64,000 bases of DNA from Treponema sp. (GTDB lineage: Bacteria; Spirochaetota; Spirochaetia; Treponematales; Treponemataceae): NCBI GenBank assembly GCA_017651065.1, contig JAGCDP010000037.1:1-64000 (forward strand), given 5' to 3'. Shown one piece after another: positions 8,090 to 15,867 of this stretch (its first letter is position 1; each line of letters opens with the position of its first letter). A program made the position numbers and the translations under genes. The notes below the pieces were generated by a model. It made no database searches. It was given only the letters and a program-made list of their open reading frames with translations, and was not told the origin of the DNA.

Positions 8090-8494
8090 ATGACTGATAT
8101 TGGAAAATTTTTAAGTGATGTTGAAAAGCTCAAAAAGCATGCCCGCAACAATAAACCAGGATTTTCGGGCTACAATGATATCCGTGATGATTTAAGAAAT
8201 CTTTTTGAACGCGCAACTTCCTGCCCTATGGGACTTCCAGGTTCTGTTTTTGAATACTGGGAAAACACATATGTTTTGAATGGCGCAGATTTAACTTACG
8301 AACCAGGTGCCGACAATACTGCAAAGCTTGGTGCCTTTCTTGCATTTTTAGATAATAGCGACGAAGACCAGGATTTGATTACCGATGAAGACTGGCAGGA
8401 AATTGGCCGCCTTGTAAATTACGAAGCAGAAGATCTGCCTGTTGATATTCTTCAGGAGCTCATGATGGTGCTTGTTTCTAAGGGAGCATATTAA
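8090..8494 (+). CDS. Hypothetical acidic cytosolic protein
   Basis: 134 residues starting MTDIGKFLSDVEKLKKHAR. It is soluble and acidic, with a D/E-rich stretch (DNSDEDQDLITDEDW) and no signal peptide. The start at 8090 excludes upstream in-frame codons made of the dispersed repeat DNA. It is followed after 2 bp by a radical SAM gene, suggesting co-expression. I do not recognise the family. Confidence 0.65.
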   Translation: MTDIGKFLSDVEKLKKHARNNKPGFSGYNDIRDDLRNLFERATSCPMGLPGSVFEYWENTYVLNGADLTYEPGADNTAKLGAFLAFLDNSDEDQDLITDEDWQEIGRLVNYEAEDLPVDILQELMMVLVSKGAY

Positions 8495-8496
8495 TT

Positions 8497-9477
8497 TTGG
8501 ATCTGGAAGCTCTTTATAAAAATTGCGTACAGTGCCCAAGGAAATGTGGAGTGAACCGTACTGCCCTTCGACAGGCTCAGGGACCCCATGCAGGCTTTTG
8601 CCGGGAACCCGCAGACCTCCGCATTGCTTTTGCAGGCCTCCATTTTGGCGAAGAACCCCTCATAACAGTTTCTGGCGGCAGCGGAACAATCTTTTTTACA
8701 GGCTGCACCCTGCGCTGTGCCTTTTGCCAGAATTATCAGATTAGTCAGGATGGACTTGGCCGTGTTGTTGATAAGGCTGAATTTGTAGACATTTGCTTGA
8801 AATTGCAAGCCGCCGGTGCAGAAAATATAAACCTTGTAACGGGAAGCCACCACATTCCGGTGATTGCAGATTTTTTGCGTGCCGCGCGTGACGGTGGAGT
8901 TACCGTGCCATTCTGCTGGAACAGTTCTGCATATGAGTCTGTTGAAATGCTTGAACTTTTGAAGGGCCTAGTTACAATATGGCTGCCTGATTTGAAAACG
9001 CTTGACGGCAATTTGTCGAAAGGCCTTTTTGCAGCGCCAGACTACCCTGCCAGTGCAACAGCCGCAATCCGCTGGATGATAGAAAACAACCCGTTAGACA
9101 TTGTACAGGTTTCAAAAAACGGAGAATCCCGCGAAAAAATGATGTCCGGTGTAATAATCCGCCACCTTTTTATGCCCGGTAAGTTTGAACAAACATCAGA
9201 TGTTCTTGCCTGGCTAAAAGAAAATGCAGATAGTCGGGCAATCATTTCGCTTATGAACCAGTACACTCCAATTCCTGCAAAAAAGGGCAAAATCACACAA
9301 ATTGAAGACCGTCTGGTTACCCCAGAAGAAGATGCCGACATTCAGGATTTAATAGAAGCCTACGACTTTGAATACCTTTTCTACCAGGAACTCTCCGACG
9401 ATACAAGCTGGCTACCGGATTTCACCCGCGCACAACCATTTTCAAATAAGCTGGCTACACCGGTGTGGCATTGTTAA
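8497..9477 (+). CDS. Radical SAM protein, PflA-like
   Basis: 326 residues. A CVQCPRKCGVNR Cys cluster at the N-terminus is followed by the radical SAM motif GCTLRCAFCQNY (C-x3-C-x2-C) near residue 70, and the C-terminus ends TPVWHC. This layout matches the PflA-related (AmmeMemoRadiSam-like) family of uncertain substrate. The start is probably TTG at 8497, with AGGGAG about 10 bases upstream inside the preceding gene's end. An in-frame dispersed repeat (ALRQAQGP) is inserted just after the first Cys cluster. Confidence 0.8.
   Translation: MDLEALYKNCVQCPRKCGVNRTALRQAQGPHAGFCREPADLRIAFAGLHFGEEPLITVSGGSGTIFFTGCTLRCAFCQNYQISQDGLGRVVDKAEFVDICLKLQAAGAENINLVTGSHHIPVIADFLRAARDGGVTVPFCWNSSAYESVEMLELLKGLVTIWLPDLKTLDGNLSKGLFAAPDYPASATAAIRWMIENNPLDIVQVSKNGESREKMMSGVIIRHLFMPGKFEQTSDVLAWLKENADSRAIISLMNQYTPIPAKKGKITQIEDRLVTPEEDADIQDLIEAYDFEYLFYQELSDDTSWLPDFTRAQPFSNKLATPVWHC
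8563..8587. repeat. Dispersed CCTTCGACAGGCTCAGG repeat inside the radical SAM gene
   Basis: Exact core copy, read in frame on the plus strand as ALRQAQGP, the opposite orientation to the copies in the two minus-strand genes near the window start. Confidence 0.75.
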
Positions 9478-9485
9478 AACTTTTA

Positions 9486-9538
9486 TTGACAACTCCAGAA
9501 ACTCACTTTATAATTTAGCTAAATAAATATATTTTAGC
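9486..9538 (+). promoter_or_regulatory. Promoter and operator of the first toxin-antitoxin operon
   Basis: TTGACA (9486-9491), a 17-bp spacer and TATAAT (9509-9514) form a consensus promoter. Immediately downstream an inverted repeat GCTAAA...TTTAGC (9518-9538) lies near the expected transcription start, a likely autoregulatory operator for the antitoxin. Confidence 0.75.
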
Positions 9539-9557
9539 CATTTTAGGAGTAATTCAC

Positions 9558-9845
9558 ATGCGACAGGTTTCGGTTGGAGAAGCAAAAAACAAACTGCCCT
9601 ATTTTCTTCATCTTGCAGAAAAGGGAGAGCAGATCCAGATTACTCGTCATGGAAAAAAGATAGCCTTTATCAATGGTGCTGAACAGAATGAAGTTATAAG
9701 CAAAAAAAAGAAGTTTCTTGATTCAATTCAAAACTGGCGTACAAAGAATACAGAATGGCTTTTGAACGACTCCGAAGCAAATGAAATTTTTGCCCGCAAC
9801 AGACAAATAGAAAAAGATGTTCGTCATCCGGAGGATTTTGAATAA
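9558..9845 (+). CDS. Phd/YefM-type antitoxin
   Basis: 95 residues starting MRQVSVGEAKNKLPYFLHLAEKGEQIQITRHGKKIAFI, the classic Phd/YefM N-terminal DNA-binding fold (V-x-E-A-K...L-x-x-x-E-x-G-E-x-I-x-I-x-R-x-G-K). The C-terminal half should wrap the toxin. Its stop overlaps the toxin ATG (TAATG). A consensus promoter and a palindromic operator lie upstream, as expected for an autoregulated module. Confidence 0.85.
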   Translation: MRQVSVGEAKNKLPYFLHLAEKGEQIQITRHGKKIAFINGAEQNEVISKKKKFLDSIQNWRTKNTEWLLNDSEANEIFARNRQIEKDVRHPEDFE

Positions 9846-10279
9846 TGAGTCAGCTGATTTATCTGCTTGATACAAACATCATATCCGAGCCAACAAAAGT
9901 GCAGCCAGCCGAAAATGTTATTCAAAAGCTTGCAGAAAACCTCGAATACTCATGTATAAGTTCAATAATCTGGGCCGAAACATTGACTGGCGTAAAACAA
10001 CTCCCGGAAGGAAAAAGAAAAACAGGTCTTTTTGACTTCCTTATCGAAAACGTGCAAAAAATGTATGAAATCATTCCTTTTGATGTCAGCTGCGCAAGCA
10101 TTTACTCGGACATAGCCCAAAAACTAAAAGAAAATGGCACCCCTGCCCCTCAATTTGATATGCTCATAGCTGCAACTGCAATTGCAAACAATCTCATACT
10201 GGTTACCCGCAACACCGCAGACTTTGAACCGATTGCTAAAGCTTCAAATCTTATGATTGAAAACTGGTTTGAAGAATAA
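9845..10279 (+). CDS. VapC-type PIN-domain toxin ribonuclease
   Basis: 144 residues. PIN-domain acidic residues are seen in LLDTNIISE (first Asp), WAETLTG (Glu), FDMLIAATAIANNLILVTRNTADF (two Asp). VapC toxins are Mg-dependent RNases, often cleaving tRNA or rRNA. Translationally coupled to its Phd-type antitoxin. All expected catalytic acids are present, so it looks functional. Confidence 0.88.
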   Translation: MSQLIYLLDTNIISEPTKVQPAENVIQKLAENLEYSCISSIIWAETLTGVKQLPEGKRKTGLFDFLIENVQKMYEIIPFDVSCASIYSDIAQKLKENGTPAPQFDMLIAATAIANNLILVTRNTADFEPIAKASNLMIENWFEE

Positions 10280-10289
10280 TCTTTTCAAC

Positions 10290-10318
10290 TTGACAACTTG
10301 ACAAGTTACTCTTAAACT
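10290..10318 (+). promoter_or_regulatory. Promoter/operator of the second toxin-antitoxin operon
   Basis: TTGACA at 10290-10295 with a -10-like TAAACT at 10313-10318 (17-bp spacer). A palindrome AACTTG-A-CAAGTT (10296-10308) fills the spacer, a plausible autoregulatory operator. Confidence 0.55.
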
Positions 10319-10324
10319 ATAGTC

Positions 10325-10579
10325 ATGATAGAAATGACTGTCGGCGATTTTAAAGCAAATTTTTCCTCGGTTTTGGATAAGGTTATGCAGGGCGAAGAAG
10401 TCCACATTTTATACGGACGCGCAAAAAAGCCTGTGGCACAGCTTACGCAGATAAATGATAAGCCAAAAAGAAAGAAACGTCCTCTTGGGTTATACAACCA
10501 CTTAGGACCTTATTGGGAAGACGAAAGTTTTGAAATAACTCCGCAATGGCTTTTTGATGATATGAATGATTTAATGTAG
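10325..10579 (+). CDS. Phd/YefM-like antitoxin of second module
   Basis: 84 residues starting MIEMTVGDFKANFSSVLDKVMQGEEVHILYGRAKKPVAQL, an antitoxin fold with the same layout as the first module but diverged. The C-terminal part is Trp/Asp-rich. It is 9 bp upstream of a PIN-domain gene. A first Met three codons earlier than MTV is used because it is the only ATG near the promoter. Confidence 0.8.
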   Translation: MIEMTVGDFKANFSSVLDKVMQGEEVHILYGRAKKPVAQLTQINDKPKRKKRPLGLYNHLGPYWEDESFEITPQWLFDDMNDLM

Positions 10580-10588
10580 GAGGGACTT

Positions 10589-10993
10589 ATGGAATACTTA
10601 ATCGACACTCATATTCTTCTTTGGGCAATTATGGATTCTAATAAATTGTCAAAAAAGGAACAGCAAGTGCTATCGGATGAGACAAATACTATATTCGTAA
10701 GTCCTATAAGCTTTTGGGAAATAGCAATTAAACATCAGAACAAAAAACTTAATCTTGGAAAAGTGAACATTCTCCACATCCCCCATATTGCGGAACAATT
10801 AGATTTTTCCCTTCTTAACCCAGAACCTTACGATTACCTGACAATAGGCCAGATTCCACAAAAAGAAAATCACCACGACCCTTTTGACAGAATGCTAATT
10901 CAGCAGGCAATCCGCAACAACCTTGTGCTCATCAGCAAGGACGAAAAATTCCAGCAGTACGAAGAAAACGGTCTGCAGCTTTTGTGGGAATAA
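10589..10993 (+). CDS. PIN-domain toxin of second module
   Basis: 134 residues with PIN acids in LIDTHILLWA, SPISFWEIAIK, and HHDPFDRMLIQQAIRNNLVLISKDEKF. The DTH..LW start and the H-x-D-P-F-D-R motif mark the subgroup often annotated as type II toxin-antitoxin PIN proteins. RBS AGGAGG lies upstream of ATG at 10589. Likely endoribonuclease inhibited by the 10325 product. Confidence 0.85.
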   Translation: MEYLIDTHILLWAIMDSNKLSKKEQQVLSDETNTIFVSPISFWEIAIKHQNKKLNLGKVNILHIPHIAEQLDFSLLNPEPYDYLTIGQIPQKENHHDPFDRMLIQQAIRNNLVLISKDEKFQQYEENGLQLLWE

Positions 10994-11048
10994 AATGAGC
11001 CAATTGCCGAAATTTCAAATCTTATGACTGAATACCGGTTTGAGAAAA
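10994..11048 (+). pseudogene. Remnant of a VapC-type toxin 3' end
   Basis: Bases about 11001-11048 closely resemble the last 45-50 bases of the first PIN toxin gene (10231-10279), with several substitutions (TTCAAATCTTATGA shared exactly). No ORF is preserved. It suggests a duplicated or replaced toxin gene and past recombination at this locus. Confidence 0.55.
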
Positions 11049-11057
11049 TACTTGTTT

Positions 11058-12254
11058 CTACTGCGCATTTCGAACCAAACGGAAGCCCAGGGTGGCCGAC
11101 TTGGAAGTTGGCTTATCATAGCCATGTAAACAAACAGAGCATTGATAAGCTCTGAAATACCAGCCGCCGCCACGGTTGACGCGGTTAGCAGAATTCAAAC
11201 CACCTGTCGGATTTGTTTCACTTCCTGTTGAAATTAAACTATCGCCATCATAACACCATTCCCACACATTACCGCTCATATCAAAAATACCAAGTCTATT
11301 TGGTTTTTTCTTTCCAACCTGATGTGTTCCATATCCGGCATCTCCTGGAGAATGTGCTAATGGACTACTTTCTCCCGTTTTAATATTATACATATACCAG
11401 CCAACCGTATCCATGCCTTCATTAGTGCTAGAATCCCATTTTCTACCATTATATTCTGTTGTTTGTGCTCCGCTAAAAGTCCAATTCCAGTCTTGCTTTG
11501 CTTGATCTCCTCCTCTTGCAGCAAACTCCCATTCTGCTTCGGTTGGTAAACGGTAACCGTTTGCATTTTCAACTGGTGTTACTTCTGCTTCAGTAATATT
11601 TCCATCGCTGTTCACAGCTTTCACTGTTATTGTGTAAGCCTTTGTAAGTCCTGTTTTATCACTCAGAACATTACAAAAATATACAGCATCGTACCAGGTA
11701 ATTCCTTCTGCAGGACGATATTTCTGGTTTTCGCCGTCTAACAACACTTTAAAATTATCATTATCTGCTTTGCAAAAAAATGGAGCTGAAGAAAGAGTGT
11801 GTTCCGTCTCATCTACTACAACCTTTTGATTTGTCATTACAGCTGTATAAAGCTCCTGCGTTACCTCGTACTTACCTATTATATAAGGGCTTAATGTTAC
11901 AGTACGGCCCTCTATAAAAACACCGGGATAATTGTTTGTATTTTCTGCGCCAACTATTTCTACATCACTATTCATTACAGAAACTTCAGCTGTATTCTGA
12001 AACAAAGTACCATCCAGAGTAATTCCATCAGATGTTATTTTCCACACTTCACTGGTTTCATTTCCCCCGCCACTACCATTATTTCCTTCATTGCCATTAT
12101 TTCCTTCATTGCCATTATTTCCTTCATCGCCGTTATTACTTTCATTGCCATTATTACCAGCGCCATCTCCCGGCGTTGTACCACCTTTGCAGGAACCAGA
12201 TGCAAACAACAATCCTGCAACCATCAAAACTGCCATCCATTTTGCTTTTACCAT
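11058..12254 (-). CDS. SUMF1/formylglycine-generating-enzyme-like lipoprotein
   Basis: 398 residues. N-terminal signal ends in a lipobox-like SGSC, then a low-complexity linker of GNNGNE repeats (about residues 32-65), then a SUMF1-type domain: YEVTQELYTAVM, ITWYDAVYFCNVLSDKTGLTKAYT, YRLPTEAEWEFAARGG, MSGNVWEWCYD, RVNRGGGW and GFRLVR. In this superfamily most bacterial lipoprotein members are not proven sulfatase activators. Expression is probably phase-variable because its promoter spacer contains nine G residues. RBS AGGAG lies upstream of ATG 12254. Confidence 0.85.
   Translation of the reverse strand: MVKAKWMAVLMVAGLLFASGSCKGGTTPGDGAGNNGNESNNGDEGNNGNEGNNGNEGNNGSGGGNETSEVWKITSDGITLDGTLFQNTAEVSVMNSDVEIVGAENTNNYPGVFIEGRTVTLSPYIIGKYEVTQELYTAVMTNQKVVVDETEHTLSSAPFFCKADNDNFKVLLDGENQKYRPAEGITWYDAVYFCNVLSDKTGLTKAYTITVKAVNSDGNITEAEVTPVENANGYRLPTEAEWEFAARGGDQAKQDWNWTFSGAQTTEYNGRKWDSSTNEGMDTVGWYMYNIKTGESSPLAHSPGDAGYGTHQVGKKKPNRLGIFDMSGNVWEWCYDGDSLISTGSETNPTGGLNSANRVNRGGGWYFRAYQCSVCLHGYDKPTSKSATLGFRLVRNAQ
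12076..12147. repeat. 18-bp tandem repeat in the SUMF1-lipoprotein linker
   Basis: Four consecutive 18-bp units (CCATTATTTCCTTCATTG and variants) encode the repeated GNNGNE linker on the minus strand. Such repeats can change copy number without shifting the frame, altering linker length. Confidence 0.75.
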
Positions 12255-12284
12255 TCTTAATCTCCTTTTTTAATATTTTCTTCT

Positions 12285-12315
12285 ATTATACCCCCCCCCT
12301 CAAAAACTTCGTCAA
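12285..12315 (-). promoter_or_regulatory. Poly-G promoter (candidate phase-variable) of the SUMF1 lipoprotein
   Basis: On the minus strand TTGACG (12315-12310) and TATAAT (12290-12285) are separated by 19 bp that end in a run of nine G residues (12299-12291) directly against the -10 box. Loss of two G would give the optimal 17-bp spacing. Poly-G tracts in promoters are known to phase-vary outer-membrane genes in Treponema pallidum. Confidence 0.7.
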
Positions 12316-12324
12316 GAAAAAAAA

Positions 12325-13161
12325 TTATCTGGAGGAAGTCAAAAACTCTTCGATTATTTTTTCTACTGCACGGGTTGAAATTGGCTTAGTCTGGGTTTCC
12401 ATTGTAAGTATAAGATTTCGGCCGGGGAGAATGCCGTTTTCTTCGTAAAGGCAGAGCTTGGCAGTGGCTTTCTGTGCGTAGCCCGGGTCGTCCATCATGC
12501 CAAAATGTTCCCAGATATATTCGCGGCGGGTGTGGATGTTGAGGCAGAGAAAATCGGGATAGATTGTGTGGGACTGCTGGCCTTTGCTGAGTTTAAGCGG
12601 ATACTCGTACCTGTATGGAATGCCGTGGCGGATAAGGGCATCTGCAATAATTACTTCGGACTTAGAACGGACTCTTTCTTCGCGGGCTGTCAGATGCACC
12701 GGTATATCGGGATCAAAGGCACGCCCCTTAAACTGAATAGACTGCCATTGTTCAGCGTAATGTTCATCTGTGAGTGTAACCGGTTGTATAAGCGCGCGGC
12801 GGGATGGGCAAAGGCTGGTGTATAGTTTGGGAATGGCTGTTCCATTACGTGTGTCGTGCAGATAATTTTGAAGCGCGGCGATTTCAGTTTTGAGCAGATC
12901 CAGGAGCTGGGAGTCGTAGTCTTTTTGAGCAAGTTGGGCGGCAAGTTGTATGTGCTTTTTGGGAATATATTTACCACGGAGGCTTCCCCGCTCGGTTACA
13001 AGGTAATATTCCGGGTGTCCATGTTTTTGAGAGATTCGTATGCGCCCTGGCGGGGCCTTGTCCAAGGCCTTTTTTGTGTGGAGCAGCTGTTGCTGAATTT
13101 CTTTCAGGCGATTTTCCAATGCACCCTTTAATAGATTTGGTGAAAGTGATTCATATTTCAT
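12325..13161 (-). CDS. PD-(D/E)XK nuclease-like protein downstream of a hairpin array
   Basis: 278 residues from ATG 13161, chosen for AGGAGG seven bases upstream. The N-terminal half is helical and charged and contains GRIRISQKHGHPEYYLV. The C-terminal half has a restriction-nuclease-like pattern: RVRSKSEVIIADALIRHGIPYRYE, then YPDFL, then EYIWEHFGMMDDPGY. This matches an E...PD...E-x core, but the usual Lys of E-x-K is not obvious. It could be an active or degenerate DNA/RNA nuclease. Its 5' flank is a non-coding array of five hairpins, in the same reading direction. Confidence 0.6.
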   Translation of the reverse strand: MKYESLSPNLLKGALENRLKEIQQQLLHTKKALDKAPPGRIRISQKHGHPEYYLVTERGSLRGKYIPKKHIQLAAQLAQKDYDSQLLDLLKTEIAALQNYLHDTRNGTAIPKLYTSLCPSRRALIQPVTLTDEHYAEQWQSIQFKGRAFDPDIPVHLTAREERVRSKSEVIIADALIRHGIPYRYEYPLKLSKGQQSHTIYPDFLCLNIHTRREYIWEHFGMMDDPGYAQKATAKLCLYEENGILPGRNLILTMETQTKPISTRAVEKIIEEFLTSSR

Positions 13162-13203
13162 TTGTTCCTCCTGGGAGTTTATTTTTTGCCTCTTTTGTGG
13201 CAT

Positions 13204-13670
13204 CTTCCCTCACGAAAATGACTTTTTTTTGGGGATTTTTCCGGGAATCTTCCGACTTAACCGGAACTTTTCTCTGTTAAGTCGGAAAAAAGACGGCACC
13301 CTGCCTGAAACATCCAGTGCCTTCCCTCAAAAAAGTAACATTCGTCTTGAAGTACTTCCGACTTAACTAACAGTTTCTTTTGTTAAGTCGGAAGAAATGC
13401 AGTCGCACGTCTTCCGCATCAAGTATTTCCTGTAAAAAAGCTACGTTTTTCTGAAAATCCTCCGACTTAACCTTCATATTTCCCTGTTAAGTCGGAAAAT
13501 AAACTGCACCATGCCTAACACATCCAGCAACTCCTCCAAAAAACTTACATTTTTTCAGAAAATCTTCCGACTTAACCATCATATTTCTCTGTTAAGTCGG
13601 AATAATAACTTGTTCTATTCTTCACATACTCCGACTTAACATAACTTTTTCTCTGTTAAGTCGGAGTTAC
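13204..13670. repeat. Array of five perfect hairpins, mostly 105 bp apart
   Basis: Five copies of TCCGACTTAAC-N14-GTTAAGTCGGA at 13251-13286, 13357-13392, 13461-13496, 13566-13601 and 13630-13665. All stems are identical 11-bp inverted repeats and all loops are exactly 14 nt, although loop bases vary. The first four starts are 104-106 bp apart, the last 64 bp. The DNA between hairpins is also related (CATCCAG, CTCC-AAAAAA-CTTACATTTTT, GAAAATC just before the stem), so the unit is a degenerate tandem repeat of about 105 bp. This fills the gene-free interval 13162-13806; nothing else is recognised in it. Confidence 0.9.
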
Positions 13671-13791
13671 CCTTGTTCACTCGGAAATCACATCAAATTT
13701 CCCATATATAATATTCCCGAGAAATGGCACTTCTTACAAAAAATCATTAAAAAAAGTGAAAAATTCTTCATTTTTTTTGCAAATTCCGTGC

Positions 13792-13797
13792 TATAAT
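13792..13797 (+). promoter_or_regulatory. malQ: Likely -10 box of the malQ operon
   Basis: TATAAT ten bases before the malQ ATG; the -35 region is only T-rich (TTCATT at 13767 gives a 19-bp spacer). No Shine-Dalgarno sequence is seen, so the transcript may be leaderless or nearly so. Confidence 0.45.
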
Positions 13798-13806
13798 ATA
13801 GAAACT

Positions 13807-15867
13807 ATGCAGAAAACAAAACTTACTGGCGTTGCGGTTCCGCTTGGCGCTTTATATACAAAAGAAAATCCTGTGATTGGTGAATTTCCAGACCTTATTC
13901 CGTTTGCGCAATTTTGCAAGGAGGCCGGGCTTGGTATAATTCAGCTGCTTCCTGTGAATGATACCGGAACACAAAGCTCACCATACTCAGGACTTTCAGC
14001 ATTTGCACTTCATCCAATTTATATCCGTATAAGTGAAGTTCCGGGCTTTGGGGCTCTTTACGGTTCTGATTCTAAGTTCAAAAAAGCCTATGATGATTTT
14101 GTAAAAGCAAACGCTTACACCCTGCGCTATGATTACGACGCAATTTTGAATACAAAAACTACCCTTCTCAAGCAGATTTATGATTTTTTACCTGTAGGAA
14201 AAACCGGCGAGCCAGACAAGGAGCTTACCGACTGGATTAAAGCAAACCCTTGGGTAAAAACTTACTGCGTTTATAAAAACCTTAAATGGAACTACATGCA
14301 GGCAAGCTGGAAAAGCTGGCATGAAGATGACAAGGAAATTACTGCCGAACAGATTACCAAACGCTGGAACACCAAGGCCTTCAAAAAGGAACATCTCTTC
14401 TACGCCTGGTGCCAGATGATCGCGGCCGCTCAGTTTGAAGAAGCAGTTGAAGAAGTTCACAAGCTGGGCCTACTTCTCAAAGGCGACATGCCAATCCTCA
14501 TGAACGAAGATTCCTGCGACGCCTGGGCATACCCTGAGTTTTTTAATCACGACCTGCGTGCCGGTTCTCCAAGCGACGGAGAAAACCCGACAGGCCAGAA
14601 CTGGGGCTTCCCTACTTACAACTGGAAGAACTTAAAGGCACAGGACTACAGCTGGTGGAAGCAGCGACTTAAGACTGCATCCCGCTATTACGACGCATAC
14701 CGCTTAGACCACATCCTCGGCTTTTTCCGCATCTGGGCAATTCCTGCTGATGACTGCAATGCGCTCAACGGCCACACAGAACCTTATGCTTCTATAAAAG
14801 TTGATGACTTATACGAACTTGGCTTTGACGACGACAGAATCCGCTGGCTCAGTAAGCCTCATATTCCGACCAGCGCTGTAGAAGAAGTTACCTGGAACCG
14901 CGACGTTGCACACAATATTTTAAAAACTATGTGTACCCGAATCGGCCAAGAAGAGCTCTGGCTTTTTGATAAGTCAATTAAGGGAAGCCGCGACATCTGG
15001 GAGCTTGACTTGAGCAGTTTTGTAGACGAGCCTGCCGCACAGAAAATCAAGGCTAAGCTTGTTGAATACTGGTCAAATATCACACTCATTGAAATTGCTA
15101 AAAACAAATATATTCCGCTCTGGACTTATGACCACTCTACTTCGTGGGCAAGTTTGAATGAGGCGGAAAAAGAAGGCCTGCTCGACCTTTTTGCAGCGCT
15201 CGAAAAAAAGAACGTAAGCCTCTGGAAAAAACAGGCAGACGATATTTTCACTGCAATCACAAGTGGACTCAAAATGGTTCCATGCGGCGAAGACCTTGGT
15301 GTTGGAATTGCATGCGTTCCAAAAACAATGGAGCAGCATAAAATCCTTGGCCTTAGAGTAGTACGCTGGACCCGCCAGTGGAGCGAACCTGATCAGCCGT
15401 ATGTACCGTTCAAAGACTACACTCCTCTTTCTGTTACAACAACTTCTGTTCACGACTCAAGCACAATCCGTGAATGGTGGGATACAGAAAAAGAAAGTGC
15501 AAAAGCTTTTGTAATTGCAAATGCCACTTCCTTTGGAATTGGAAGCGAAGCAGAAGGCGCACTGTTCGAAAAAGACCCTGCCGAAGTTGAAAAGGCAGCC
15601 CAGACACTCGCCCAATCAGACTTCACTCCGGAGCTCGCACAAAAAATCTTAAGTCTTTCTGCAACAAGCGCCAGCCAATGGTTCATTCCACCTCTCCAGG
15701 ATTTCTTATACATGGACAAATCAATCTGGCTCGAAAAAGCAAGCGACGAACGCATAAACATTCCGGGAACTGTTACAAAGTTTAACTGGACTTACAGAAT
15801 ACCTTGTGCGGTAGAAGACCTTGCCGCAAACAAAGAATTGATTAATAAAATCAAGGGGATAAAGTAA
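13807..15867 (+). CDS. malQ: 4-alpha-glucanotransferase (amylomaltase), GH77
   Basis: About 686 residues. GH77 hallmarks: GIIQLLPVNDTG..SPYSGLSAFALHPIYI near the N-terminus, nucleophile region YRLDHILGFFRIW near residue 295, acid/base CGEDLGVG near residue 480, and SVHDSSTIREWW near residue 535. Disproportionates maltodextrins in the cytoplasm, feeding glycogen/starch degradation. The ATG at 13807 aligns with the conserved TGVAVPLGALYTKEN start; an upstream in-frame GTG would add a non-conserved leader. The stop overlaps the next ATG (TAATG), so it is coupled with the GH13 gene. Confidence 0.92.
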   Translation: MQKTKLTGVAVPLGALYTKENPVIGEFPDLIPFAQFCKEAGLGIIQLLPVNDTGTQSSPYSGLSAFALHPIYIRISEVPGFGALYGSDSKFKKAYDDFVKANAYTLRYDYDAILNTKTTLLKQIYDFLPVGKTGEPDKELTDWIKANPWVKTYCVYKNLKWNYMQASWKSWHEDDKEITAEQITKRWNTKAFKKEHLFYAWCQMIAAAQFEEAVEEVHKLGLLLKGDMPILMNEDSCDAWAYPEFFNHDLRAGSPSDGENPTGQNWGFPTYNWKNLKAQDYSWWKQRLKTASRYYDAYRLDHILGFFRIWAIPADDCNALNGHTEPYASIKVDDLYELGFDDDRIRWLSKPHIPTSAVEEVTWNRDVAHNILKTMCTRIGQEELWLFDKSIKGSRDIWELDLSSFVDEPAAQKIKAKLVEYWSNITLIEIAKNKYIPLWTYDHSTSWASLNEAEKEGLLDLFAALEKKNVSLWKKQADDIFTAITSGLKMVPCGEDLGVGIACVPKTMEQHKILGLRVVRWTRQWSEPDQPYVPFKDYTPLSVTTTSVHDSSTIREWWDTEKESAKAFVIANATSFGIGSEAEGALFEKDPAEVEKAAQTLAQSDFTPELAQKILSLSATSASQWFIPPLQDFLYMDKSIWLEKASDERINIPGTVTKFNWTYRIPCAVEDLAANKELINKIKGIK

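Noticed and set aside
13204-13670. CRISPR array
   Set aside because: Repeats are inverted pairs with 14-nt loops, the unit is about 105 bp with related intervening DNA, and no cas gene is nearby.
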